A DNA stretch of 7,387 nt from Anaerolineae bacterium (GTDB lineage Bacteria; Chloroflexota; Anaerolineae; Anaerolineales; Villigracilaceae): assembly GCA_003141915.1 (NCBI GenBank), contig PLNY01000311.1:1-7387 (forward strand), in the 5' to 3' direction. Both the position numbers and the translations under genes were made by a program. Positions 1-7,067 of the stretch are shown here, one piece after another (position 1 is the stretch's first letter; every line of letters begins with the position of its first letter). The notes under the pieces were generated by a model. That model saw only the letters and a program-made list of their open reading frames with translations. It searched no databases and was not told the DNA's origin.

Positions 1-1382
1 CGCTGACATTGCTAGTTTATCAAATCGTTTATTCCGACGGCGGAAAAGTTCCAACATCGCAATGGGAATTGCTTCAATATTTAAAGTCGTTGGGTTTTCC
101 AATCACGGACGTTGCAAAACGATTCGATGATATTGAGTCTGCGATTGCTTACACCGAAACATGGAACACGCGCCGCGATGAATTGACTTACGAAGCCGAC
201 GGCATGGTCATCAAGATTGACAATTTGAATCTCGCGGCGGAATTGGGCTTCGTAGGCAAAGACCCGCGCGGCGCGACGGCGTTTAAATTCCCGGCGCGCG
301 AAGTGACGACGAAGTTATTGGATATCCGCGTCAGCGTGGGAAGAACCGGCGTCTTGATTCCGAACGCGGTGCTCGAGCCGGTCGAGATCAATGGCGTGAT
401 CGTCGAGCGCGCTACATTGCATAACTTCGATTACATTGCTGAGAAAGATATTCGCGTTGGCGACCGCGTGCTGGTTAAACGCGCCGGTGAAGTCATTCCG
501 TATGTGATTGGTCCCGTTGCAGACGCGCGTACCGGCAAGGAAAGGAAATACAAGCCGCCGCAAGTTTGTCCGGTGTGCGAACAGCCCGTAGAACATTTCG
601 AAGGCGAAGTGGCGTGGTATTGCGTCAACGCGGCGTGCCCCGCGCAACTCCAACGGAACATTGAACATTTTGTTTCGCGCGGCTCGATGGACATCAATGG
701 GCTTGGAGAAAAGATCGTTGAGAAGTTGATTGAAACTGGCGCGATCAAAGATGTGGCGGATATTTACACCTTGACGCGTGAATCGATTCTCGAAGCCGTC
801 ACGAAAAAAGATCGCAAGACCGAAAAGGAACCACCCGGCAAGATCGCTGATAATTTGTTGGCGGCGATTGCCGAGTCGAAGAATCAAGCCCTACCGCGTT
901 TGATCACGGCGTTGGGAATGCGCGGTGTGGGCGAAGTTTCCGCGCGCGACCTTGCGAGTCACTTTGGAAATTTGGATATGTTATCCAGAGCCAGCGTGGA
1001 TGATTTACAACAGATCGAAGGCATCGGTCCGAACATCGCCGAAGCCATTGTAGATTGGTCCAAACGTCCGGCGAATCAAAAGATATTGAAGAAGTTGAAA
1101 GCGGTTGGATTATGGCCGGTGTTGAGCGTAGGGGCGAAAGGCCTTTTGCCCGAAGGCAAGTTGAGCGGATTGACCTTCGTTGTCACCGGCACGCTCCCAA
1201 CGTTTTCGCGTGATGGCGTGAAAGAGTTCATCGAATCGAACGGCGGCAAAGTGACCGATAGCGTCAGCAAGAAAACAAGTTGTCTTGTGCTCGGCGCGGA
1301 GCCCGGCTCGAAATTCGAGAAGGCCAAGTCGCTGGGCGTAAAGATAATTGATGAAGATGAGTTGAGGAAGTTAGCAAAATAA
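1..1382 (+). CDS. ligA: NAD-dependent DNA ligase LigA, 5'-truncated by window edge
   Basis: NAD-dependent DNA ligase seals nicks during replication and repair, forming a ligase-AMP intermediate. The reading frame is open from base 3 to the TAA at 1380-1382 and has no stop before the window edge, so the TTG at base 9 is not a real start. Numbering from that TTG codon, the fragment has the end of the adenylation domain (VPTSQ about 14-18, EADGMVIKID 62-71, TAFKFPA 90-96), the OB fold (VGRTG 110-114, ATLHN 135-139, KRAGEVIP 157-164), a four-cysteine zinc finger (C187, C190, C205, C210), helix-hairpin-helix repeats (about 225-350) and a C-terminal BRCT domain (about 383-457). Compared with the usual ~670 residues, about 210 are missing, including the N-terminal Ia domain and the KxDG nucleotidyl lysine, which should lie upstream. 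All visible motifs are intact, so this looks like a functional essential gene cut by the window. It is coupled to the next gene by a one-base overlap. Confidence 0.97.
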   Translation, partial: LTLLVYQIVYSDGGKVPTSQWELLQYLKSLGFPITDVAKRFDDIESAIAYTETWNTRRDELTYEADGMVIKIDNLNLAAELGFVGKDPRGATAFKFPAREVTTKLLDIRVSVGRTGVLIPNAVLEPVEINGVIVERATLHNFDYIAEKDIRVGDRVLVKRAGEVIPYVIGPVADARTGKERKYKPPQVCPVCEQPVEHFEGEVAWYCVNAACPAQLQRNIEHFVSRGSMDINGLGEKIVEKLIETGAIKDVADIYTLTRESILEAVTKKDRKTEKEPPGKIADNLLAAIAESKNQALPRLITALGMRGVGEVSARDLASHFGNLDMLSRASVDDLQQIEGIGPNIAEAIVDWSKRPANQKILKKLKAVGLWPVLSVGAKGLLPEGKLSGLTFVVTGTLPTFSRDGVKEFIESNGGKVTDSVSKKTSCLVLGAEPGSKFEKAKSLGVKIIDEDELRKLAK

Positions 1383-1801
1383 TGAAGGATCTCTTTATCA
1401 AATGGTTCATGTCGTTGAACGCCTTCCTACTCCGCCTCAGCCGCGGACGAATTGGAAGCAAACTCGGCACGCAGACAATTTTGCTTTTGCATACCACTGG
1501 TCGCAAATCGGGACAGGAGAGCGTCATCCCGATTGCATATTTCGATTACGAAGGCAAATATCTGATCGTCGCATCGAATTGGGGAAAGGATCAGAACGCA
1601 GATTGGTATTTGAATCTAAAGCATCAGCCGCGCGCCGCGCTTGAAGTCAAGGGAAAAAGAATCGAAGTCCAAAGCCGCGAAGCGATGGGCGAGGAATATG
1701 ATCGGCTGTGGAAATTCGCGACCGAGCATCATCCGCCGTATCTGGATTATCAAAAGATGACCACGCGTCACATCCCGATTATGGTGTTTGAATCTGTTTG
1801 A
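1382..1801 (+). CDS. Nitroreductase/deazaflavin (F420)-type split-barrel oxidoreductase (DUF385 family)
   Basis: This 139-residue protein matches the nitroreductase-family deazaflavin-dependent oxidoreductases (Ddn/DUF385, PF04075). These are small split beta-barrel proteins that bind F420 or a related flavin and reduce quinones, nitro compounds or unknown substrates. Visible signatures are TTGRKSG (38-44) followed by a polar strand and IPI (49-51), VASNWG followed by ADWYLNL (63-79), and the C-terminal TRHIPI (128-133). The N-terminal helix (residues 3-18) is amphipathic to hydrophobic and could sit at the membrane, as in some members; that is inference. The length is normal for the family. 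The ATG shares its A with the stop of ligA (TAATG), so translation is probably by termination-reinitiation. The nearest Shine-Dalgarno-like GAGGA (1364-1368) is 13 bases away, which is rather far. Cofactor (F420, FMN or haem) and substrate cannot be read from the sequence. No F420 biosynthesis genes are in the window. Confidence 0.88.
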   Translation: MKDLFIKWFMSLNAFLLRLSRGRIGSKLGTQTILLLHTTGRKSGQESVIPIAYFDYEGKYLIVASNWGKDQNADWYLNLKHQPRAALEVKGKRIEVQSREAMGEEYDRLWKFATEHHPPYLDYQKMTTRHIPIMVFESV

Positions 1802-1817
1802 CAGTTCATCCTCAAGC

Positions 1818-1842
1818 GGCTAAACTAGGCCAAGTTATTTTT
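1818..1842 (+). terminator. Weak possible terminator after the ligA operon
   Basis: A short stem GGCTA/TAGGCC (one bulged G, loop of about 3 bases) starts 17 bases after the stop at 1801. It is followed a few bases later by TTATTTTT. The stem is only five base pairs and the T run is not adjacent, so this is a weak call. It may simply be AT-rich promoter sequence. Confidence 0.22.
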
Positions 1843-1867
1843 ACGAAGTACTGCGTAATTATTTAAT
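1840..1867 (+). promoter_or_regulatory. Candidate sigma70-type promoter for the alpha-oxoamine synthase
   Basis: In the 142-bp gap 1802-1943, TTTACG (1840-1845, 4/6 to TTGACA) and TTTAAT (1862-1867, 5/6 to TATAAT) are separated by 16 bases. This predicts a start near 1874 and a leader of about 70 bases. The gap holds no credible small gene. The surroundings are AT-rich, so chance matches are easy; treat the exact boxes as tentative. Confidence 0.35.
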
Positions 1868-1932
1868 TCAAAACCCTGTTTTTTATCTTTTCACGGTTAA
1901 GTTCACACGCAAAGATTCAAACGGGGAGCAGT

Positions 1933-1937
1933 AGGAG
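1933..1937 (+). promoter_or_regulatory. Ribosome binding site AGGAG fixing the start at 1944
   Basis: AGGAG lies six bases before the ATG at 1944, ideal Shine-Dalgarno spacing. This supports that start over the internal methionine at residue 22. Confidence 0.8.
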
Positions 1938-1943
1938 TCGATC

Positions 1944-3149
1944 ATGGAATTCAACATAGATGATGCGGTCTCGCGCCGCGTCAAGGTTTTCACCGACCGC
2001 GTCTCGATGGCAAAGGCCAATGATCTATATTTTTACAATCAGCCTATCGAAGAACTGCGCAGCGGCGCAAAGGTTTTGGTGCATGGCCGCGAAATGGGAA
2101 TGTATGCCTCGTACGGTTATCTTGGATTGTTAAATCACCCGCGCATCAACAAAGCGGCGCGCAAAGCCATTGATCAATACGGCACGGGCACCAACGGTGT
2201 CCGTTCGCTGGCCGGCACGCTCACCATTCACGATGAACTCGAAGAGACCATCGCAAATTTCAAACATGCCGAAGCCGCGCTGACTTTTACATCGGGATAC
2301 GCCACCAACCTGACGGTCATCTCAACGTTGATGGGACGCGGCGATTATGTGTTATCCGATAAATTGAATCACGCTTCCATCGTGGACGGATGCCTGATGT
2401 CAGGCGCAGAATTCCGCCGCTTCAAACACAATGACATGGAAGATTTGGATCATCGGCTCGGACAAATCCCGGACGGCGTGGCCAAGCTGGTCGTTGTTGA
2501 CGCGGTCTTCTCGATGGACGGTGACGTGGCTGACCTGCCCCGCATGGTTGAAGTTTGCAAAAAATACAACGCCTATCTGATGGTGGACGAAGCGCATTCA
2601 CTTGGCGTGCTCGGCAAAACCGGACGCGGCATCGAAGAACATTTCGGCCTCGAAGATGTGATAGACATCAAGATGGGAACGCTCAGCAAAACGATTCCGT
2701 CCATTGGTGGATATATCGCTGGTAAAAAGGATTTGATCACCTACATGCGCCATGCCAGCCGCGCCTATCTTTTTTCCGCTGCCCTTCCGCCCGCTCAAGC
2801 CGCCGCCGCCAATGAAGCCTTCAAAGTGATCCTCGATGAACCCTGGCGCATCAAGAAATTGAATCACAATACACAGCTATTCATCAATGGGCTCAAGTCC
2901 GCCGGCTTCGACACCTTGCTGACCACGACCGCCATTGTCCCCATTTTATGCGGCTCCGATGATCAAGCCTTTGCGATGACTCGAGAGGCTCAGCACCATG
3001 ATGTGTTTGTTTTGCCGGTCGTTTCGCCTGCTGTGCCCGAAGGCATGGCGCGGCTGCGCGCCACGGTCACCGCCGCACATGAGCCAAGCGACATCGAAGG
3101 CGCCATTGACGTAATTGCAGCCGCCGGAAAACAAATCGGGATTATTTGA
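1944..3149 (+). CDS. Alpha-oxoamine synthase family PLP enzyme (BioF/KBL/serine palmitoyltransferase-like)
   Basis: This 401-residue fold-type-I PLP enzyme belongs to the alpha-oxoamine synthase family, which condenses an amino acid with an acyl-CoA or acyl-carrier thioester and releases CO2 and CoA (8-amino-7-oxononanoate synthase, 2-amino-3-ketobutyrate ligase, ALA synthase, serine palmitoyltransferase). Visible elements are YGTGTNGVRSLAGT (79-92), LNHASIVDG with the PLP-stacking His143, VFSMDGD (188-194), VDEAHSLGVLGKTGRG with Asp215 and His218, the Schiff-base Lys249 in GTLSKTIPSIGGY, and the C-terminal RLRA motif (370-373) that in relatives binds the substrate carboxylate. All catalytic residues are present and the length is normal. 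The SK-T-I-P-SIGG lysine loop has the SK start of serine palmitoyltransferase-like members rather than the GK of BioF and ALA synthase, so biotin synthesis is not assured. The gene stands alone between its own promoter region and a terminator, with no biotin, threonine-degradation or lipid genes beside it. Substrate specificity is unresolved. Confidence 0.93.
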   Translation: MEFNIDDAVSRRVKVFTDRVSMAKANDLYFYNQPIEELRSGAKVLVHGREMGMYASYGYLGLLNHPRINKAARKAIDQYGTGTNGVRSLAGTLTIHDELEETIANFKHAEAALTFTSGYATNLTVISTLMGRGDYVLSDKLNHASIVDGCLMSGAEFRRFKHNDMEDLDHRLGQIPDGVAKLVVVDAVFSMDGDVADLPRMVEVCKKYNAYLMVDEAHSLGVLGKTGRGIEEHFGLEDVIDIKMGTLSKTIPSIGGYIAGKKDLITYMRHASRAYLFSAALPPAQAAAANEAFKVILDEPWRIKKLNHNTQLFINGLKSAGFDTLLTTTAIVPILCGSDDQAFAMTREAQHHDVFVLPVVSPAVPEGMARLRATVTAAHEPSDIEGAIDVIAAAGKQIGII

Positions 3150-3152
3150 AAG

Positions 3153-3192
3153 AAGCGGCCGTCATCTTTAAGATGACGGCCGCTTTCTAATT
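3153..3192 (+). terminator. Rho-independent terminator after the oxoamine synthase gene
   Basis: A near-perfect inverted repeat, arms 3153-3168 and 3170-3185 (AAGCGGCCGTCATC in the left arm), starts three bases after the TGA at 3147-3149. As RNA it gives a 13-15 bp GC-rich stem with a UUUAA-type loop, followed by TTTCTAATTT. The stem is very strong and the T run is interrupted. It separates this gene from the next one on the same strand. Confidence 0.85.
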
Positions 3193-3223
3193 TCTGATCC
3201 TTCACTTCGGTCATCGCGCCGTC

Positions 3224-3234
3224 TGTGATAAACT
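3224..3234 (+). promoter_or_regulatory. Extended -10-like box next to the rRNA methyltransferase start
   Basis: TGTGATAAACT contains an extended TGN motif, GATAAA (3227-3232, 4/6 to TATAAT) and the TANNNT form TAAACT (3229-3234). Only six bases separate it from the ATG at 3241. No Shine-Dalgarno is visible and no good -35 sits at 17 bases. This arrangement suggests a leaderless transcript starting at or just before the ATG. It is inference from spacing alone. Confidence 0.4.
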
Positions 3235-3240
3235 CGGAAC

Positions 3241-4425
3241 ATGCCCTCCGTGATTCTCAAACCCGGACGTGAAAAATCTGTCTTACGCCGCCACCCGTGG
3301 ATTTTCTCCGGCGCGATTCAACAAGCGGATCAAAACATCACTTCCGGCGCGACGATAGATGTGCTCTCCTCAAAAGGCGAATTCCTCGCCCGCGGCGCGT
3401 ACTCGCCTCAATCACAGATCCGCGTCCGCACTTGGACGTTTGGCGATGAAGCCATCGATGCAGATTTCTTTCGCAAACGAATCCGTGCGGCGCTCAATAC
3501 CCGAAATTCGATAATCAATTCAAAAGACACAAATGCGCTTCGTCTGGTCTATGCTGAATCCGATGGCATCCCTGGTCTCATCGTAGATCGTTATGATGAC
3601 ATCCTCGTTCTTCAATCTCTGACTGCCGGTTCTGAACATTGGAAAGAGACCATTGCTGATCTTCTGCTCGAAGAAACCGGCTTGAAAAATATTTACGAAC
3701 GTTCCGATGCTGATGTCCGTGAATTGGAAGGCTTGCCGCCGCGCGTTGGAATGTTGCGCGGCTCCATGCTCCATTCTCCATTAACCATCACCGAACATGG
3801 CTTGAAATTCCTCGTTGACATTGAGCGCGGCCACAAAACCGGTTTCTATCTCGATCAACGCGCCAATCGTCAGCGCGTGCGCACATTGGCAAGAGATAAA
3901 GATGTGTTGGATTGTTTTTGCTATACCGGTGGATTTACCGTTAACGCATTGACTGGCGATGCAAAATCAGTTTTATGTGTGGACGCTTCATCTGAAGCAT
4001 TGACTCTTGCGCGTCAAAATATTGAACTTAATAAATTGCCACTCGAGAAAACGCAATTTATCGAAGGCGACGTGTTTCAAGTTTTGCGAAAATTCCGTGA
4101 TGAAGCCCGCTCGTTCGATATGATTATTCTCGATCCGCCCAAGTTCGCGCCGACCGCCTCGCAAGCTGACAAAGCCGCACGCGGTTATAAAGACATCAAT
4201 CTGCTTGCATTCAAACTATTGCGGCCTAATGGAATTTTATTTACATTCTCATGTTCTGGTGGAATTGATTCGGCCCTCTTTCAAAAAATTGTGGCAGGCG
4301 CCGCACTAGACGCGGGCGTTGACGCGCAGATCATTGAACATCTTTCCCAGGCGTCCGATCATCCTGTGTCGCTTCATTTCCCCGAAGGGACTTATCTTAA
4401 GGGATTAGTGTGCATCAAAAAGTAG
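3241..4425 (+). CDS. rlmI: 23S rRNA (cytosine-5)-methyltransferase, RlmI family
   Basis: This is a class I SAM-dependent rRNA methyltransferase of 394 residues, close to E. coli RlmI (396), which methylates C5 of C1962 in 23S rRNA. An N-terminal PUA RNA-binding domain (about 2-75, with LKPGREKSVLRRHPWIFSGAI in two parts at 6-26) is followed by a central region (GIPGLIVDRY 109-118; GHKTGFYLDQR 197-207) and the Rossmann domain. SAM-binding motif I is LDCFCYTGGF (223-232) and the acidic VDAS is at 247-250. The catalytic DPPKFA is at 298-303 and the SCSG with the presumed nucleophilic Cys338 at 337-340. All motifs are intact. It follows a terminator and should be transcribed alone from the close promoter. 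It converges on the minus-strand operon, and its last codons (AAG TAG) lie inside the shared terminator stem. The exact target base could differ from the E. coli one; the family call is secure. Confidence 0.93.
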   Translation: MPSVILKPGREKSVLRRHPWIFSGAIQQADQNITSGATIDVLSSKGEFLARGAYSPQSQIRVRTWTFGDEAIDADFFRKRIRAALNTRNSIINSKDTNALRLVYAESDGIPGLIVDRYDDILVLQSLTAGSEHWKETIADLLLEETGLKNIYERSDADVRELEGLPPRVGMLRGSMLHSPLTITEHGLKFLVDIERGHKTGFYLDQRANRQRVRTLARDKDVLDCFCYTGGFTVNALTGDAKSVLCVDASSEALTLARQNIELNKLPLEKTQFIEGDVFQVLRKFRDEARSFDMIILDPPKFAPTASQADKAARGYKDINLLAFKLLRPNGILFTFSCSGGIDSALFQKIVAGAALDAGVDAQIIEHLSQASDHPVSLHFPEGTYLKGLVCIKK

Positions 4426-4452
4426 CGGCGCAACATGTTGGGCCGCTACTTT
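4419..4452. terminator. Bidirectional terminator between convergent genes, containing both stop codons
   Basis: The 34-bp palindrome has arms AAAGTAGCGGC (4419-4429) and GCCGCTACTTT (4442-4452), then a single G-G mismatch, then the self-complementary core CAACATGTTG (4431-4440). The TAG of rlmI (4423-4425) and the TAG of the minus-strand lipoprotein gene (4448-4446) occupy equivalent positions in the two arms. Reading minus, the stem is followed by five Ts (TTTTTGATG), a proper intrinsic terminator. Reading plus, it ends in only three Ts and is weaker. Confidence 0.85.
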
Positions 4453-5834
4453 GAAAGATCGCGCACCATTGAATCCATGTCCGCCAAAGTCGCCGCGACC
4501 CGCCCTGCGGGAATGTTTTGACGAAAGATATCGGCAAAGCCATCTCCCAACATAATCCGAACGATGCGCCACGAAGCCAACTGCGGCTGGATTTGTGCGC
4601 GCGGCAAAAGAGCCAGCGCCGCGTTCCACTGCGGATGACTATTGCTGTAATCCTTGAGCAGATTCATGGATGAAGCTCGCAAGGGAAACAAGCCCAATGC
4701 CTCCACCCATTTGGCTTGATTCTCCGGCGATAACATCCAGCGCACAAAAAGCCATGAAGCCAATTGCTGTTCGGGCGTGGACTTCAATACAATATACGAT
4801 GAGCCGTAAATATACAAGCCGCTTTGCGTAGTGCCGGGAAAAGCCAGCACGGTCCATTCATCGGAATTATTGGCCGCCGCGAAAGCGCGCGCTTGATCGG
4901 ATAATTCTTCGAGACTCGCCGTTGAGAACAATGCTTTGCGATTCGCAAATGCATCGAAAACGCCGGATGGATCGGACGCCGTCCAGGCACAGCCATCATC
5001 ATAAAGTTGTTTCACAAACGTCAGCGCGGCAATATTGTTCGGGGTCAGGAAGCGGTAATTATTTCCTTCGAGCACGCCGCCGCCGAATGCCGTCAGCCAT
5101 GAAAGCGCGGTCATTGCCTGCGTATCCACAAGCCACCCGCCCATTGTATCGTCCGATTTATCTTTGTCTTTCAACATCGCAAAGTGCGCCGCGCAAGCCT
5201 GCTTGCGAAAATCGTCGGCGGTGGCAGGCGCGGAATCAAATCCAAGTTCGCGCGCCCAGCTTGCGTTGTAGAGAAGGAAGCGCGCCGAACGTTCCGCCGG
5301 GATTCCCAATCGCTGATTATCCAGGTCGTCCTGATCCCAAAAGACCGATGGAATATCTTTTACCTCACCGGCGCTCCATCCATATTTTGGATCATTGACA
5401 TAATCCGTCAGATCAACCACATGGCCGTTTGCATTCCACGATAAGGCATATTCAGGAAGTCCGACCACAAGCTGGGGACGCTGGGTCGCCAGGAAAGAAG
5501 TTCCGACATTTTGGAATAGTTCGTTGTATTCGAGCTGGCTGGTGGATTGAACCACAATGCCCCATTGATTCGTTTGATTGAATTCATCCACCTGCGATTG
5601 AAACAGATTCGCTTCGACGCCGAACCACGGATGCCAGACCTGAATCGTGATTCCCTTAAGCGATTCTTCCCTGACCCCAAGCTGGCTGACCGCTTGTGGA
5701 GTGATCGTCGGCTGAGGCGCGGTTGCATCCTGCGTTATCGTTATCGCCTGTGCCGATGATGTTACCATCGATGCAGGCTGACAAGCCGCGAGCGAAAACA
5801 AAAATAAAATGGAAAGACCGCGGCGGAAACTCAT
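4446..5834 (-). CDS. Lipoprotein, ABC-type extracellular solute-binding protein family 1
   Basis: This 462-residue exported lipoprotein has basic MSFRR, a hydrophobic stretch (8-16) and the lipobox LAAC with Cys18 as the predicted lipidated residue. A Thr/Gln/Pro-rich tether (about 19-56) leads to a periplasmic-binding-protein fold of the SBP_bac_1 type. Its marks are ITIQVWHPW (62-70), VDEFNQ (82-87), an LGIPAERSARFLLYN hinge strand (176-190), a central AFGGG (249-253) and the C-terminal SWLFVRWMLSPENQAKW (360-376) before GLFPLR, where most members read G-x-lP-x-R. Cys214 and Cys282 could form a disulfide. Relatives bind sugars, oligosaccharides, glycerol-phosphates or similar ligands for ABC importers. 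Here no permease or ATPase is adjacent, so the role could be ligand capture for a distant transporter or sensing. The ATG overlaps the stop of the upstream protease gene (ATGA), implying translational coupling; its own Shine-Dalgarno is weak (GGCGG three bases upstream). The ligand is not predictable. Confidence 0.9.
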   Translation of the reverse strand: MSFRRGLSILFLFSLAACQPASMVTSSAQAITITQDATAPQPTITPQAVSQLGVREESLKGITIQVWHPWFGVEANLFQSQVDEFNQTNQWGIVVQSTSQLEYNELFQNVGTSFLATQRPQLVVGLPEYALSWNANGHVVDLTDYVNDPKYGWSAGEVKDIPSVFWDQDDLDNQRLGIPAERSARFLLYNASWARELGFDSAPATADDFRKQACAAHFAMLKDKDKSDDTMGGWLVDTQAMTALSWLTAFGGGVLEGNNYRFLTPNNIAALTFVKQLYDDGCAWTASDPSGVFDAFANRKALFSTASLEELSDQARAFAAANNSDEWTVLAFPGTTQSGLYIYGSSYIVLKSTPEQQLASWLFVRWMLSPENQAKWVEALGLFPLRASSMNLLKDYSNSHPQWNAALALLPRAQIQPQLASWRIVRIMLGDGFADIFRQNIPAGRVAATLADMDSMVRDLSK

Positions 5835-7030
5835 AATCCGCCGAAGACTGCAAACGGCACCGGACTGAATGTCAATATGAATATGATCAGCGCCAGCACG
5901 GCGATGGCGCGGCGACGCGAGTCAAGCTGGGTGATCTGATCGAGCGGTTCGGCGTGAACCCGTCCCAGCCAGAGCAAAATGACAGCCCAAAGCCACCAGC
6001 CATTCCAGAAGAACCCTAATAGAATTAATAGTCCCCAAATAAACGGGAAAAGTTTTTTGGCGGAATCACCAAACAGCGAGTAGATGACATGACCGCCATC
6101 CAATGTGCCTGCGGGAATTAAATTGAGCATGGTGACAAGTAATCCCGCCCAGCCTGCGAATGCAACCATACTGGTGCTCACATCTGTTGCCCCGAGCGGG
6201 AAAGGTTGGCCAGTGAAAAAATATTTCAGCCAATACAGCCCGAATGATATTCCGTGCGTGCTGGCAGGATCGGGTAAGAGTTTTCCGAAGATCATGTACT
6301 TCGCAAGCAGATAGAATATCGAGTTCCCTTCCTGTTCCAGCATCATTCCTGGAACCGGCTGAATGACCGATAATTTGGAAATCGAAAGACCATAAAATAG
6401 AATGGGGATAGCCACGATGATGCCAGCCAGAGGTCCGGCTACGCCGATATCGAATAACACGCGTTTATTTTTCGGCGTGCCCCGCATCAGAATCGCGGCG
6501 CCCATCGTGCCAAGCGGCGGAAATGGAAGGGGAATAAAGTACGGCAGAGTCGCAGCGGTTTTATGATGGCGGCTCATAAAGTAATGTCCGAACTCATGCG
6601 CTAAAAGAATCGACATCAAACTCAAGGCATAAGGCCAGCCGCTGAGCATGGATTGGATGAATGCGATAATTTGCCCCAATACTCCCGGCGAGGTAGGTGC
6701 CACCGATTGTTGCGCGCCGACCAGCATGACACTCAAAACGGTCAGAATGAAAAGGATAATGTTAATGGAAACCCGCGTCGGTTTGGCATCCGGCTTCTTC
6801 GGCGCAAGAAAGACCAGTTGTTGGCCGGGATCCAGACGAAACAAAGGCGTGATGTCGTACGGTTTAAGGGAGTCCGCCAACTGGTCGTAGGCGGAAACGG
6901 AATCTTCGGAGAGCAAATGTCCACGATAACGCGCAATCGAACCGTGAGTTGGATCGCCCATTGTAAAATCATCAACTTGGAAAACGCGTGAGACCAAACT
7001 ATTTAGAATTTCAATTTCAGGAATCGGCAT
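5831..7030 (-). CDS. Site-2 protease family (M50) integral-membrane zinc metalloprotease
   Basis: This 399-residue polytopic membrane protease of the M50/site-2 protease family cleaves substrate proteins within or near the membrane. A soluble N-terminal region (about 1-85) precedes a hydrophobic segment (about 88-105). The zinc motif HEFGH (145-149; His145, His149, catalytic Glu146) sits in a hydrophobic stretch 134-152. Then come the family's SRHHKTAATLPYFIPLPF region (153-170), GVAGPLAG (196-203), NLIPAGTLDGGH (303-314) with the third zinc ligand Asp311, and further membrane segments (about 328-356 and 376-396). The soluble N-terminus and missing PDZ domain resemble plant EGY and cyanobacterial relatives rather than RseP. 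I chose ATG 7030 over the TTG at 7045 because AAAGG lies five bases upstream of it. The gene overlaps the downstream lipoprotein gene by four bases (ATGA), so the two are made together. The natural substrate is unknown; no sigma or anti-sigma factor is in the window. Confidence 0.92.
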   Translation of the reverse strand: MPIPEIEILNSLVSRVFQVDDFTMGDPTHGSIARYRGHLLSEDSVSAYDQLADSLKPYDITPLFRLDPGQQLVFLAPKKPDAKPTRVSINIILFILTVLSVMLVGAQQSVAPTSPGVLGQIIAFIQSMLSGWPYALSLMSILLAHEFGHYFMSRHHKTAATLPYFIPLPFPPLGTMGAAILMRGTPKNKRVLFDIGVAGPLAGIIVAIPILFYGLSISKLSVIQPVPGMMLEQEGNSIFYLLAKYMIFGKLLPDPASTHGISFGLYWLKYFFTGQPFPLGATDVSTSMVAFAGWAGLLVTMLNLIPAGTLDGGHVIYSLFGDSAKKLFPFIWGLLILLGFFWNGWWLWAVILLWLGRVHAEPLDQITQLDSRRRAIAVLALIIFILTFSPVPFAVFGGL

Positions 7031-7035
7031 TTGTA

Positions 7036-7040
7036 CCTTT
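7036..7040 (-). promoter_or_regulatory. Ribosome binding site AAAGG deciding the M50 protease start
   Basis: On the minus strand AAAGG precedes ATG (7030-7028) by five bases. The longer reading from TTG at 7045 would place this site inside the coding region and has no clear ribosome binding site of its own. Confidence 0.6.
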
Positions 7041-7067
7041 ATCAAGCAAAATCATTTACACGGCTTT

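Noticed and set aside
315..887. Long 190-codon reading frame on the minus strand inside ligA.
   Set aside because: It is antisense to conserved ligase motifs, its composition reflects the GC pattern of the coding strand, and no domain is recognisable.
1799..1829. TGA stop of the split-barrel protein as a possible selenocysteine codon, given the tRNA-Sec gene.
   Set aside because: Read-through adds only about nine codons before TAG, the family C-terminal motif is complete, and no strong hairpin follows the codon.
3147..3185. UGA followed closely by a strong hairpin, resembling a bacterial SECIS element, at the end of the oxoamine synthase gene.
   Set aside because: The protein is already full length for its family. 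Reading through would give only eight further codons before the TGA at 3174, and the hairpin has the geometry of an intrinsic terminator.
4922..5398. 158-codon plus-strand reading frame opposite the solute-binding lipoprotein gene.
   Set aside because: Its composition is rich in Arg, Ser and Pro, typical of a shadow frame, and the opposite strand encodes an intact protein with a lipobox and family motifs.
7031..7045. TTG at 7045 as the start of the M50 protease.
   Set aside because: ATG at 7030 has AAAGG at five bases upstream, while the TTG has no clear ribosome binding site. The five extra residues add no family feature.
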